A DNA stretch of 64,000 bases from Streptomyces sp. D2-8 (GCF_023184515.1 NZ_JAAHBP010000015.1:62001-126000), one strand, 5' to 3'; positions 1 through 9,113 are shown, numbered from the stretch's first letter. Translations and numbers: made by a program. Notes: generated by a model not told the origin, from the letters alone.

Positions 1-431
1 ACGGCGAAGTCGGTGACGGTGGTGCTGTCCTTGGGGTCGAGCAGGGTGGCCACGACGCGCGGCTTGCCGCCGTCGGCGTCGCGCGTGAGGACGTACACGC
101 CGTCCGGCGGCGTGCCCATCGGGGAGTCGCAGTGGACCACGGCCACCGTCTCGGGCCGGCCGTCGCCGTCGAGGTCTCCGGAAGCCCGCTTCTTCACCAC
201 GGCCTTCACCGGGCCGCATTCGATCGGGAACGTCACCGCGGCCGGGTCGGGCGGAGTCATGGGCGCCGGAGCGCTCTTGGTCTCGGGGGCAGCGGGCTGG
301 GCCGCCGTCGCCGCGCCGGGCTGCAGGACCGAGGAGAAGGCCAAGACGCCCGCGACGGCCGTCGCGGTGGCGAGCCAGTGGATGGGGCGGGTGTGGGTGT
401 GGGCGAGCTCCGGGACGGCGGAAGACTGCAC
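1..431 (-). CDS. Secreted hypothetical protein, 3' end outside window
   Basis: The gene runs off the left edge, so only about the first 143 codons are present. The start is GTG at 431, with GGAG about ten bases upstream. The protein opens with a short polar stretch, then a hydrophobic segment (roughly residues 18-34, LATATAVAGVLAFSSVL) followed by an Ala/Pro-rich linker, which fits a signal peptide or membrane anchor. Beyond residue 60 comes a compact domain with two cysteines (IECG, VHCDS) and a DLDGDGRPE segment that resembles the calcium-binding D-x-D-x-D loop of FG-GAP/VCBS repeats. The family is not recognised. Extracytoplasmic location is inferred from the N-terminus only. It lies downstream of trmI on the same strand but is separated from it by a strong terminator hairpin, so it is probably transcribed alone. 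Confidence 0.75.
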   Translation of the reverse strand, partial: MQSSAVPELAHTHTRPIHWLATATAVAGVLAFSSVLQPGAATAAQPAAPETKSAPAPMTPPDPAAVTFPIECGPVKAVVKKRASGDLDGDGRPETVAVVHCDSPMGTPPDGVYVLTRDADGGKPRVVATLLDPKDSTTVTDFA

Positions 432-749
432 TAGGAGTGTCTCCTGAGGCTGTGCCGGTGGGGTGGCCAGCATGGTGCCACACGTCACACCGCGAGGGAA
501 CGGCGGGGTGTGCACGTCCTGTGCCGGGGCAGTCAGAAGGGTTACGGTTCCTGCCGTTGTGTCAGCGGGCCTGTGCGGCCCTGCTCCCGCCGCACCACGA
601 CATGGGCCTACACGGCCTCCGCGGCAGGTCACCGCCGTTGGGCGAGGGTTCACCCGGGGCGGCAACGGAAAGGCGCCGTGGCGGAGTTCCGGTACGGATC
701 CGGGAACTCCGCCACGGCGCCGGTGCGTTGGACGCGGTGACGGGCTGCC
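432..749. other. Non-coding gap between trmI and the secreted-protein gene
   Basis: No convincing gene is seen here; the short plus-strand reading frames lack ribosome binding sites and recognisable content. The gap holds the trmI terminator (672-721) and must carry the promoter of the minus-strand gene starting at 431. No clear -35/-10 pair was picked out by eye. Confidence 0.5.
672..721 (-). terminator. Intrinsic terminator after trmI
   Basis: A perfect 19-bp stem (672-690 pairing with 703-721) encloses a 12-base loop. It sits 29 bases past the trmI stop codon. The stem is G/C-rich and there is no marked T-run, as is usual for Streptomyces terminators. Confidence 0.85.
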
Positions 750-1652
750 TCAGCGGGCGGTGCCGCCGTCGGCGTTGGGACCTGCGTAGTCCTCGCCGTA
801 GGCGCCCTTGGCGGGGCGGCGGCGGCGCATGGGCGGCTCGACGCCGTCCGCGAGGCGGCGGGCGGTGAGCAGGAAGCCGGTGTGGCCGATCATCCGGTGG
901 TCCGGGCGGACGGCCAGGCCCTCGATGTGCCAGTTGCGGATCATCGTCTCCCAGGAGGTCGGCTCGTTGAAGCAGCCGATCTCGCGGATGGACTCGACGG
1001 TCCGGGCGAGCTGGGTGGTCGTCGCCACGTAGCAGCACAGGATGCCGCCGGGGACGAGCGCCTTGGAGACGGCTTCCAGGCACTCCCAGGGGGCGAGCAT
1101 GTCGAGGATGACGCGGTCGACGTCGGCGTCGGACAGGTTGTCCTGGAGGTCACCGACGGTGAGCTGCCAGGCGGGGTGCGGGCCGCCGAAGTAGCGCTCC
1201 ACGTTCGCCTGGGCGATCTCGGCGAAGTCCGCCCGGCGCTCGTAGCTGTGCAGCATGCCCTGGTCGCCGATGGCCCGGAGCAGGAAGCTGCTGAGCGATC
1301 CGGAGCCGACACCCGCTTCGACGACGCGGGCGCCGGGGAAGATGTCGGCGAAGGCGAGGATCTGCCCCGCGTCCTTGGGATAGACCACGGCGGCGCCGCG
1401 GGGCATGGACAGGACATAGTCGGGGAGCAGGGGGCGCAGCGCGAGGTAGGCGACGTTCCCCGTGGTGCGGACAACGCTGCCCTCGGGAGCGCCGATCAGT
1501 TCGTCGTGGGGGAAGGAACCCTTGTGGGTGTGGAAGTTCTTCCCGGCCTCGAGCGTGAACGTGTAGTGGCGGCCCTTGGGGTCGGTCAGCTGAACCTGGT
1601 CCCCGACCTTGAAGGGCCCGCGCCTGCGGGCGGCACCGGTCGGTTCGGACAT
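750..1652 (-). CDS. trmI: tRNA (adenine-58-N1)-methyltransferase TrmI
   Basis: A 300-residue SAM-dependent enzyme expected to form m1A58 in the T-loop of tRNAs as a homotetramer. Residues about 11-90 form the small beta-rich N-terminal domain typical of TrmI. The Rossmann domain follows, with motif I VVEAGVGSGSLSSFLL near residue 110, an acidic ribose-binding residue in SYERR, and the DMLAPWE segment corresponding to the catalytic/adenine-binding motif. Length matches actinobacterial TrmI. The start ATG at 1652 lies 38 bases after the stop of the site-2 protease gene, so the two are likely co-transcribed. In actinobacteria this gene usually neighbours the proteasome ATPase and Pup genes, which would lie just to the left of this window (family knowledge, not visible here). 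The C-terminal 30 residues are Arg-rich and poorly conserved. Confidence 0.95.
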   Translation of the reverse strand: MSEPTGAARRRGPFKVGDQVQLTDPKGRHYTFTLEAGKNFHTHKGSFPHDELIGAPEGSVVRTTGNVAYLALRPLLPDYVLSMPRGAAVVYPKDAGQILAFADIFPGARVVEAGVGSGSLSSFLLRAIGDQGMLHSYERRADFAEIAQANVERYFGGPHPAWQLTVGDLQDNLSDADVDRVILDMLAPWECLEAVSKALVPGGILCCYVATTTQLARTVESIREIGCFNEPTSWETMIRNWHIEGLAVRPDHRMIGHTGFLLTARRLADGVEPPMRRRRPAKGAYGEDYAGPNADGGTAR

Positions 1653-1690
1653 GTGACCAGCCTACCGGCCCCGGAGAGGGCCACCGACCA

Positions 1691-3427
1691 CTAGGACGGC
1701 CTCGCCATCGCCTTCACGAAGGCGCGCTCCACGTCGGCCGCCGACAGGACGCCGTAGATCTCGCCGGTGTCCTCCACCACCAGGTACTCGGTGGCCGGGG
1801 TGGCGCGCAGGGCGTCCAGCAGCTCCTCGCCCGACAGTTCCGCCGAGACGCGCATGCCGTCGGTGAGGTCCTGCGCGAGGCCGCTGACGGCGACCCAGGG
1901 GCGGCGGTGCTCGGGTACGCCGACGATGGCGGCCTCGCGGACGAGGGAGAGGGGCTTGCCGTCGGTGTCGACCACGACCAGGGCGCGGGCTCCGGCGGCG
2001 TTGGCGCGGCGCAGGGCCTCCGAGAGCGGGGTGCCGGTCTCGACGGGGACCGCGCGGCGGGTGAGGCTCCGGGCGCGCAGCTCGGGGAGGTGCTCGCGCA
2101 GGCGGGCCATGCGCAGGCTGTTGCCGGCGCCGGTCCAGATGATCGCGGCGAGGATGGCGGCGAGCAGGGCGTCGAGGACGGTGTCCATGCCGACGCTGTC
2201 GGTGGCGTTGGTGCCGAGGGCGCCGGACTGGGTCAGCAGGGGCAGTCCGATGAGCACGGAGACGGCGAGGGCGCGGCCGACCCAGGCGGCGGCGATGGTG
2301 CCCTTCATGGGCTTGCCGGTGATCTTCCAGACGACGGCGCGGAGCATCCGGCCGCCGTCGAGGGGCAGGCCGGGCAGGAGGTTGAACGCGGCCACGATGA
2401 GGTTGGAGATCATCAGGCCCGCGAGCAGGACGCCGGGGACGGTGCCGGGTTCCACGGCCTGCACGGCGGCGTAGAAGACGCCGGCGAGGACGAGGGAGAG
2501 CAGGGGCCCGACGAAGGCGAGCACGAACTCCCGGCCGGGGGTCTCGGCCTCCTTCTCGATCTCGGAGACGCCGCCGAAGAACTGGAGCCGGATGCGGCGG
2601 ACCGGGAGCTTGAAGCGGAGGGCGGCGACCGTGTGGGCCAGTTCGTGGACGAGCACGGAGGCGTAGAAGGCGACCGCGAAGAAGAGGGAGACCAGGTAGC
2701 GGGCGGCACCGAGCTCGGGCAGCACGCGCTCCAGCTGGCCGCCGAACACCCAGGTGATCAGCGCGGCCACGAGGAACCAGCTCGGCGCGACGTACACGGG
2801 CACCCCGAAGGGCCGCCCCATGAGCAGCCCGCCGCGGGGCTCGGGCCGCTGGGGGGCGGGGCCCTTGCCGTCGGCGGAGTGGGCGAGGGGGCGGTCGCCG
2901 TGGTCGGGGACGGAAGGGCCGGGGTGATGCTTCGCGCGGCCGGGATCCGGGGCGGGGGCCGAGGGCGGGCCGCTGGCGTAGCCGCGGTCGGGGTGCGTGT
3001 CGCTCTCCGGTGAACCGCCGCCGCCGCGCTCGCCGGGGGCGGGGGCGGCCTGCGGTCCGTCGGCGTCGGCGCGGGCCGGGGCCGGGTGCGGGCCGTCGGC
3101 GTAGCCGCGGTCGGGGTGCGGGTCCGGACGGCTCGCGTCGCGCTCGGTGGGGGCGGATGCCGCGTCGTCCGGAGTCCGCGGGGGGTGCGAGGCGCCGGCG
3201 GCGGAGTCCCGGTCCGCTGCCGAGTCGCCCCTCGTGGTGTCTGCGGGTGCGGCCGGACCGGTCGGCTCGGGGCCGGGGGTGGGCTGCTCGGGGGTGAAAC
3301 CGTGCTCGTCCGTGGGCTGTTGGTCGGCTGGGGTCGGGTCGGTGGCCCGGGCCGGAGGCCCCGCGTGACGCTCGGCCGGCTCGTCGTTGCCGGACTGCGG
3401 CCGCCCGCGCCCGCCGCTCTCGTCCAC
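1691..3427 (-). CDS. Site-2 protease family intramembrane metalloprotease with CBS domains
   Basis: Predicted polytopic zinc protease that cleaves substrates within the membrane. The zinc motif HELAH lies near residue 261 inside a hydrophobic segment. The third ligand motif NLLPGLPLDGG lies near residue 350, the arrangement of the Rv2869c/SpoIVFB class without the PDZ domain of RseP. The C-terminal 130 residues form a CBS pair, the last ending GEIYGVLSAADVERAF. The first 180 residues are low-complexity Pro/Gly/Ala/Asp and contain an imperfect repeat (HPDRGYADGPHPAPA, then HPDRGYASGPPSAPA), probably disordered and cytoplasmic. GTG at 3427 is preferred because GAGGGGA precedes it at good spacing. 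An upstream GTG at 3523 would add 32 residues without a clear ribosome site, and a start much nearer the first membrane segment is also possible. The substrate is unknown; anti-sigma factor cleavage is the usual guess. Confidence 0.88.
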   Translation of the reverse strand: MDESGGRGRPQSGNDEPAERHAGPPARATDPTPADQQPTDEHGFTPEQPTPGPEPTGPAAPADTTRGDSAADRDSAAGASHPPRTPDDAASAPTERDASRPDPHPDRGYADGPHPAPARADADGPQAAPAPGERGGGGSPESDTHPDRGYASGPPSAPAPDPGRAKHHPGPSVPDHGDRPLAHSADGKGPAPQRPEPRGGLLMGRPFGVPVYVAPSWFLVAALITWVFGGQLERVLPELGAARYLVSLFFAVAFYASVLVHELAHTVAALRFKLPVRRIRLQFFGGVSEIEKEAETPGREFVLAFVGPLLSLVLAGVFYAAVQAVEPGTVPGVLLAGLMISNLIVAAFNLLPGLPLDGGRMLRAVVWKITGKPMKGTIAAAWVGRALAVSVLIGLPLLTQSGALGTNATDSVGMDTVLDALLAAILAAIIWTGAGNSLRMARLREHLPELRARSLTRRAVPVETGTPLSEALRRANAAGARALVVVDTDGKPLSLVREAAIVGVPEHRRPWVAVSGLAQDLTDGMRVSAELSGEELLDALRATPATEYLVVEDTGEIYGVLSAADVERAFVKAMARPS

Positions 3428-3625
3428 CGGTGTCCCCTCGATCGAAGCGTCTCCCGCGCCTGGCGGACGGGAGGGTCTCGAGTCGATGGTATGCGTCCGT
3501 CGCGGTGCGTTCCGCCCCGGCACCCCTGTGTTTCCCGTACCTCCTCTCCCCTCACGGCTTCTGACGTCGCACGCGGCGCGACCGCGGCTGGGTCACTGTC
3601 AGTGGCGGGCCGTATGGTCTGGGGC

Positions 3626-4609
3626 ATGGAGACGAGCACCGAGGGCGAAGCGCAGCCCGAGAGCAGCCCTGCCGCGGCGGTGGATCCGCCGGTCCCGGCA
3701 GGGCCCGCGGCGACGGCAGTGGAGACGGCCACCCCGAGCGGCACCGCGACCGAGTCCACCGCCATAGCGCCCGCCTCGCTGTCCCCCTCGCGTGCCAGTG
3801 ACTTCATGCAGTGCCCGCTGCTGTACCGCTTCCGGGTCATCGACCGGCTGCCGGAGAAGCCGAGCGAGGCGGCGACCAGGGGCACGCTGGTGCACGCCGT
3901 CCTGGAGCGGCTCTTCGACGCCCCGGCCGCCGAGCGCACGGCGCCCCGGGCGAAGTCGCTGATCCCCGGCCAGTGGGACCGGCTGCGCGAGACGCGGCCG
4001 GAGGTCGTGGAGCTGTTCGCCGACGATCCGCAGGGCGAGCGGCTGGCGCGCTGGCTGGGCGAGGCGGAGCAGCTCGTCGAGCGCTGGTTCACCCTGGAGG
4101 ACCCCAGCCGGCTGGAGCCTGCCGAGCGGGAGCTGTTCGTCGAGGCCGAGCTGGAGTCCGGGCTGCGGCTGCGCGGCATCATCGACCGGGTCGACGTGGC
4201 TCCCACGGGCGAGGTCCGGATCGTCGACTACAAGACGGGGAAGGCGCCCAGGCCCGAGTACTCCGAGGGCGCGCTGTTCCAGATGAAGTTCTACGCCCTG
4301 GTGGTGTGGCGGCTGAAGAACGTGGTCCCCCGGCGGCTCCAGCTGGTCTACCTCGGCAGCGGCCAGGTGCTGACGTACGACCCGGTCCTCGCCGACCTGG
4401 AGCGGGTCGAGCGCAAGCTGCTGGCGCTGTGGGAGGCGATCCGGCTGGCCACCGAGACGGGCGACTGGCGGCCGCGCCCCACGAAGCTGTGCGGCTGGTG
4501 CGACCACCAGGCCCACTGCCCGGAGTTCGGCGGCACTCCCCCGCCCTATCCCCTGCCTGTGGGCGCGGCGGAGCTGCCGGTGCAACCCGTCGCCGGTGAG
4601 GGCGGCTGA
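3626..4609 (+). CDS. RecB-family PD-(D/E)XK nuclease with Fe-S cysteines
   Basis: A 327-residue stand-alone RecB-type exonuclease domain (PDDEXK_1/Cas4-like). After about 45 disordered Ala/Pro/Thr residues the core begins with LSPSRASDFMQCPLLYRF, which supplies the first cluster cysteine. Then follow RGTLVHAVLERLF (catalytic His), the GIIDRVD acid and the IVDYKTGK catalytic D-x-K. The C-terminus has CGWCDHQAHC, giving the four-cysteine pattern that binds a 4Fe-4S cluster in AddB/Cas4-like nucleases. No helicase domain is attached. A DNA repair role is inferred from family. ATG at 3626 is chosen, though ATG at 3614 is also in frame. The gene is divergent from the site-2 protease gene across a 198-base gap and lies 54 bases before the response regulator. 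Confidence 0.9.
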   Translation: METSTEGEAQPESSPAAAVDPPVPAGPAATAVETATPSGTATESTAIAPASLSPSRASDFMQCPLLYRFRVIDRLPEKPSEAATRGTLVHAVLERLFDAPAAERTAPRAKSLIPGQWDRLRETRPEVVELFADDPQGERLARWLGEAEQLVERWFTLEDPSRLEPAERELFVEAELESGLRLRGIIDRVDVAPTGEVRIVDYKTGKAPRPEYSEGALFQMKFYALVVWRLKNVVPRRLQLVYLGSGQVLTYDPVLADLERVERKLLALWEAIRLATETGDWRPRPTKLCGWCDHQAHCPEFGGTPPPYPLPVGAAELPVQPVAGEGG

Positions 4610-4663
4610 GTCCGGCGAGCCCGCGCAGGGCAGAATGTGGCCGGACTAGCGAAGGAGACTTAC

Positions 4664-5335
4664 GTGGCCATCCGCGTCCTACTGGTCGACGACCAGCCGC
4701 TGCTCCGTACCGGCTTCCGGATGATCCTGGAGGCCGAGCAGGACATCGCGGTCGTCGGCGAGGCCGGAGACGGCCTCCAGGCGCTCGACCAGGTGCGGGC
4801 CCTGCAGCCCGACGTGGTCCTGATGGACATCCGCATGCCGCGGATGGACGGTGTGGAGGCGACCCGGCAGATCACCGGGCCCGGGCGGGACGGCCCGGCG
4901 AAGGTGCTGGTGCTGACGACCTTCGACCTCGACGAGTACGTGGTGGAGGCGCTGCGCGCCGGTGCCAGCGGGTTCCTGCTGAAGGACGCGCCCGCCAACG
5001 AGCTGGTGCAGGCCATCAGGGTCGTGGCCGCCGGGGAGGCGCTGCTCGCGCCGAGCATCACCCGCCGGCTGCTCGACAAGTACGCCACGCATCTGCCGTC
5101 GGGTGACGAGCCGGTGCCGGACACGCTGCACACGCTCACCGACCGCGAGGTCGAGGTGCTGAAGCTGGTGGCGCGCGGGTTGTCCAACGCGGAGATCGCC
5201 GCCGATCTGTTCGTCAGCGAGACCACCGTCAAGACGCACGTCGGGCATGTGCTGACCAAGCTGGGCCTGCGCGACCGCGTGCAGGCGGCGGTGTACGCGT
5301 ACGAGAGCGGACTGGTGCGCCCCGGGGCGCAGTAG
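4664..5335 (+). CDS. NarL/FixJ-type two-component response regulator (orphan)
   Basis: A 223-residue regulator. The receiver domain (about 1-120) has the acidic pair VDDQ, the phosphoacceptor Asp in DVVLMDIRMPRMDG, Thr in VLTTFD and Lys in FLLKDAP. The LuxR-type HTH (about 155-215) contains LTDREVEVLKLVARGLSNAEI and SETTVKTHVGHVLTKLGLRDR. The start is GTG at 4664 with GGAG seven bases upstream; a GTG at 4637 is in frame but lacks a ribosome site. No histidine kinase gene adjoins it on either side, so the partner is unknown. It is followed by a strong terminator at 5359-5388. Confidence 0.93.
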   Translation: MAIRVLLVDDQPLLRTGFRMILEAEQDIAVVGEAGDGLQALDQVRALQPDVVLMDIRMPRMDGVEATRQITGPGRDGPAKVLVLTTFDLDEYVVEALRAGASGFLLKDAPANELVQAIRVVAAGEALLAPSITRRLLDKYATHLPSGDEPVPDTLHTLTDREVEVLKLVARGLSNAEIAADLFVSETTVKTHVGHVLTKLGLRDRVQAAVYAYESGLVRPGAQ

Positions 5336-5358
5336 CGACCGCGAGCCGATACGCGAGA

Positions 5359-5388
5359 GGGCGCCCCCCGCCAAGGCGGGGGGCGCCC
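5359..5388. terminator. Bidirectional terminator between convergent genes
   Basis: A perfect 14-bp G/C stem (5359-5372 with 5375-5388) has only two loop bases and is followed by TTCTT on the plus strand. It lies between the ends of the response regulator (plus) and the first binding protein (minus), so it can serve both. Confidence 0.85.
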
Positions 5389-5405
5389 TTCTTCACACCG
5401 GTGTG

Positions 5406-6992
5406 TCAGGAGGCGTCCTTGCTGAGCTCCCAGAAGCGGAACACCGTCGACGCGTCGAGGCAGTACTCCAGGCCGTAGACGCCGTCGCGGACGACCGCGT
5501 ACTGCTTGGCCTGCCACACCGGCAGGACGGGGAGTTCGTCGGCGACGATGTCCTGCAGCTCCCCGAACTCCTTGTCCGTGGCGGCCCGGTTGGTCAGCGC
5601 GGCGGTGCGCGGGATGAGCGAGCCGGTGATCGTGTCGTTGTCGTAGTTGTTGCTCAGCACGTTGCCCTCGCCGAAGAAGGGGGCCGTGAAGTTGTCGGCG
5701 TCCGGGTAGTCCGGCACCCAGCCCTTCACGTAGACGCCGTACTTGCCCGCGGCGATGTCCTTCTCGTACTGGCCGAAGGAGACGGACTTGACGTTGGCGT
5801 CGAACAGGCCGCTGGCGTTGAGCTGGCCGGCGATGGCGTTCAGCTCCTGGTCGGTCGCGGGGCCGTAGCGGGACGGGGTCGACCAGAGGGTCAGCTTCAC
5901 CTTGCCGGTGATGCCGTCCTTGCGCAGCGCGGCCTGGGCCTTGGACTTGGAGGGGCGGGCGCCGTAGGTGTCGAAGAAGGCCGTGTTGTGGCCCGCGATA
6001 CCGGCCGGGATGATCGAGTACAACGGGGTCGCGGTGCCCTGGTAGACGTCCTTGATGAGGGCTTCGCGGTCGAGCAGGTGGGCGATGGCCTTGCGGACGC
6101 CGAGCTTTCCGGCGACCGGGTCGTCCATGTTGAACACCAGGTGCTGGACCTCGGCGCTGCTGCCCTCGACGACCTCGACGCCGGTGCCGTCGTCGGCCTT
6201 CTCGGTGTCGGCGATGTCGCCCGCGGTGAGACCGCGGTAGGCGATGTCGACGTCCCCGTTCTGGATGGCCTGCTTCAGGGCCGTCTGGTCGCCGTTGAAG
6301 AACTTGAGCGTCACGCCGGTGTTGCTCACCTTGGCGGTGCCCTTGTAGTTCTCGTTGACGGAGAAGACCGCCTGCCCGTCCTCGAAGGAGTCGAGCTGGT
6401 AGGGGCCGGAGCCGACCGCCTTGCCGTCCTTGCGGAGCCCGTCCGCGTCGTACTGGCCGTGGTCGACGATGGAGCCGGCGCCGGAGGCGATCTTGCTCGG
6501 GAAGGTGGCGTCGGCCGTGTTGAGGCGGAAGACGACCGTCTTCTCGTCGGGCGTCTCGACCTTCTCCAGCGTGGGGAACATGATCGCGGGCCCGTCGGGG
6601 TCGTTGATCTTCAGCATGCGGTCGAAGGAGAACTTGACGTCCTCGGAGGTGAGCTCGTCACCGTTGCTGAACTTGAGGCCGTCCTTCAGCGTGCACTTGT
6701 AGACCGTGGTCTGCGAGTCGGTGAACACACAGCTCTCCGCGGCCTCCGGCTGCGGTTCCGTGGCGCCCTTGGGGAAGCTGAGCAGGGACTGGAAGACGTT
6801 GTTGAACAACAGCCAGGAGCCGGGGTCGTAGCCGGAGGCCGGGTCCGTGGCCAGGACGTCGTCGGACATCCCCACCACCACGTTGGAGCCGTCCCCCGCG
6901 GAGTCACCGCTCTCCGTGCCGCAGCCGGTCAGCAGTCCGGAGGCGAGCCCCACCACGAGGGGAAGGACCGGCCACTGGTTGCGTATGTTCAC
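5406..6992 (-). CDS. ABC transporter family 5 substrate-binding lipoprotein
   Basis: A 528-residue extracytoplasmic solute-binding protein of the SBP_bac_5 (oligopeptide/nickel DppA-OppA) family, probably tethered to the outer face of the membrane. The N-terminus is a lipoprotein signal ending in the lipobox LLTGC, with Cys near residue 24. Family features include LKDGLKFSNGDELTSEDVKF near residue 110, and the C-terminal domain has the usual GWVPDYPDADNF segment. GTG at 6992 is used as the start because it places the signal peptide at the N-terminus; the ribosome site is weak (AAGG). The next gene upstream on the same strand is a clear paralogue. No permease or ATPase gene is present, so the transporter partner must be elsewhere. 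Oligopeptide binding is the best guess. Confidence 0.92.
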   Translation of the reverse strand: MNIRNQWPVLPLVVGLASGLLTGCGTESGDSAGDGSNVVVGMSDDVLATDPASGYDPGSWLLFNNVFQSLLSFPKGATEPQPEAAESCVFTDSQTTVYKCTLKDGLKFSNGDELTSEDVKFSFDRMLKINDPDGPAIMFPTLEKVETPDEKTVVFRLNTADATFPSKIASGAGSIVDHGQYDADGLRKDGKAVGSGPYQLDSFEDGQAVFSVNENYKGTAKVSNTGVTLKFFNGDQTALKQAIQNGDVDIAYRGLTAGDIADTEKADDGTGVEVVEGSSAEVQHLVFNMDDPVAGKLGVRKAIAHLLDREALIKDVYQGTATPLYSIIPAGIAGHNTAFFDTYGARPSKSKAQAALRKDGITGKVKLTLWSTPSRYGPATDQELNAIAGQLNASGLFDANVKSVSFGQYEKDIAAGKYGVYVKGWVPDYPDADNFTAPFFGEGNVLSNNYDNDTITGSLIPRTAALTNRAATDKEFGELQDIVADELPVLPVWQAKQYAVVRDGVYGLEYCLDASTVFRFWELSKDAS

Positions 6993-7099
6993 GTGTGTGC
7001 CTTGTCGTCGGTTCTCGAGAACACCCGGAGCATGTCCCTGGCTCCGGGGCACGGATCCCCGGGGCCGCGGTCAGGGGCTCCGGGTTTCCAGCGGGTCCG

Positions 7100-8704
7100 T
7101 CAGTTGCTCACACCGCGGCCGAGCTCCCACAGCTGGAGAGTCGAGGCGGAGTTGAGCGCGTAGGCGGTACCCGTGATGTCATCGCGCGCGGCGACGTACT
7201 GCTTGCCCTGCCACAGCGGCAGCACCGGAACGTCGCCGGCGACGATGTCCTGAATGTCCGTCAGGCTGGTGGAGGCGGACAGCCGGTCCGCCTCACGGCG
7301 GGATTCCGGGATCAGGGTGTTGCGGATCTGGCTGTTGTCGTACGGCGAGCCGAGGGTGTTGTCCGTGTCGAGGAACGGCGCGAGGAAGTTGTCGGCGTCC
7401 GGGAAGTCCGGGAACCAGCCCATGCCGTAGACGTCGTAGTCGCCCTTCTTCTCGGCCGGGCGGAACGTGTCCCAGGGGGTGCCCTTGATGCCGACGTCGA
7501 ACAGGCCGCTGGAGTTCAGCTGGTCGCGCAGGACCTCGAACTCCTTCTTGGTGGCCGGACCGTAGTGGTCGGTGGTGTAGTGCAGCGTCAGCTTCACCGG
7601 GGTGGCGATGTTCGCCTGGTTGAGCAGGGAACGGGCCTTGGTGACGTTCGGCTCGCCGTACTTGTTGAAGAACGAGTTGGAGTGGCCGGTGACGCTGGCC
7701 GGGACCAGCGAGTACAGCGGCTCGGCCTGGGAGCCGTAGACCTTGGAGACCAGTTCGCCGCGGTTGACGATCTGGGCCATCGCCTGGCGCACGGCCTTGG
7801 ACTTCACCGTCGGGGCGTCGGTGTTGAAGCCCAGGTAGCGGATCTCGAGACCGGGCATCTCGACGAGGTCGATGTCGGTGTCGGCGTCGCCCGAGAGCTC
7901 GCGGATCTGATCCGGCGACATGGCGCGGGTCATCAGGTCGATGTCGCCCTCGTCCAGCGCCGCGCCCATGGCGTCGGCGTCCTTGAAGGAGACCATGTCG
8001 ACCTTGTCGTTGTTCACCTCGATGGTCCCCTTGTAGTCGGGGTTCCTGGTGAACTCGGCCTTGACCAGCTCGCCGTCCTCGACGTCGGCCTTGAGGGTGT
8101 ACGGGCCGGAGCCCTCCAGGTCGAAGCCGTCGCGCAGCTTGTTCTTCGGGTAGTCGTCGGGGTCGACGATGCCGGCGACCGGGGTCGACAGCTTGTACGG
8201 GAAGGTCGCGTCGGCGGTCTTGAGGTGGAAGATGACCTCGCGGTCACCCTGCGTCTCGACGGTGTCGATGGTGGACAGCAGCGCGAACACACCGCTGTCG
8301 GCCTTGAGGGAGCGGGCGCGGTCGATGGAGTACTTCACGTCGGCCGCGGTGACGGCGTCGCCGTTGGCGAACGTCAGGCCGTCGCGCAGGGTGCAGGCGT
8401 AGCGCTCGTTGCCGGTGTCGGTGAAGCCGCAGCGCTCGGCGGCCTCCGGCACCGGCTCGCCCTCGCCGCGCGGCTGGATCATCAGGGTCTGCACGGTCTG
8501 GCGCAGGATGTTCCAGGTGCCGACGTCGTAGGCGTACGCCGGATCGAGGGGCGCGGGAGCGTCCTTCGAGGCGGTGAACCGGTCCGTGGTGCCGACGACG
8601 ATCGCGCCGCTGCCGCCGCTCCCGCCGTCGGACCCGCCGCAGGCGGCGAGCACCGGCGCGAGCAGACCGATCACGGCCGGCAGCGCCAAGGTCTTGCGGT
8701 TCAT
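7100..8704 (-). CDS. ABC transporter family 5 substrate-binding lipoprotein (paralogue)
   Basis: A 534-residue binding protein of the same family as its downstream neighbour. The lipobox is LAACG at about residue 22, after MNRKTLALPAVIGLLAPV. It shares with the neighbour the segments LRDGLTFANGDAVTAADVKY, VKLTL followed by YGPAT and QLNSSGLFD, and GWFPDFPDADNFLAPF. The pair therefore looks like an old tandem duplication. ATG at 8704 follows GGAG with nine bases spacing. The 107-base gap to the next gene contains a short hairpin (7044-7049 with 7057-7062), which may let part of transcription read through. The ligand is unknown. Confidence 0.92.
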   Translation of the reverse strand: MNRKTLALPAVIGLLAPVLAACGGSDGGSGGSGAIVVGTTDRFTASKDAPAPLDPAYAYDVGTWNILRQTVQTLMIQPRGEGEPVPEAAERCGFTDTGNERYACTLRDGLTFANGDAVTAADVKYSIDRARSLKADSGVFALLSTIDTVETQGDREVIFHLKTADATFPYKLSTPVAGIVDPDDYPKNKLRDGFDLEGSGPYTLKADVEDGELVKAEFTRNPDYKGTIEVNNDKVDMVSFKDADAMGAALDEGDIDLMTRAMSPDQIRELSGDADTDIDLVEMPGLEIRYLGFNTDAPTVKSKAVRQAMAQIVNRGELVSKVYGSQAEPLYSLVPASVTGHSNSFFNKYGEPNVTKARSLLNQANIATPVKLTLHYTTDHYGPATKKEFEVLRDQLNSSGLFDVGIKGTPWDTFRPAEKKGDYDVYGMGWFPDFPDADNFLAPFLDTDNTLGSPYDNSQIRNTLIPESRREADRLSASTSLTDIQDIVAGDVPVLPLWQGKQYVAARDDITGTAYALNSASTLQLWELGRGVSN

Positions 8705-9113
8705 GCTCGAGTTTCTCCAGAGCTGTCGACTCCGTGTACCCGGCATGCAGGGGTGGCGCAGCGGATCACGGGGGTGGGGCGAGGTTCTCGCGACGAGATT
8801 AGTCGCGGCCGACAGGAAGCTTCGCAGCCACCGGAGTTGAGCGCCCATCACGCTGCGGAACCGGGCGTGGACAGACCGAAAACCCGACAGTGGAAGCTTT
8901 GGTACAGCATTCCATCAATCGGGACACAAGGGCACACCGGCGACCCCCCGAAGGGGGTGCGCAGCACACGCCGGTTCGACTGTCGACCCCGGATCGCGTG
9001 GGGAACGTCACATGCGTAAACGGGTTCGAAGGTACGGGAATTCGCTCATCCGGAGGGGCTCGAATTCACCTTCGGAATTACCGCCCTAACGCCGCTGCAC
9101 GCTGGGTGAACGC
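8705..9113. other. Non-coding gap upstream of the binding-protein pair
   Basis: About 410 bases without a supported gene. It must contain the promoter of the minus-strand binding-protein gene (start 8704) and the 3' flank of the HAD gene. It is less G/C-rich than its surroundings between 8880 and 9100. It includes a small hairpin of five C and five G around CGAA near 8944-8957. No operator or promoter was identified with confidence. Confidence 0.4.
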
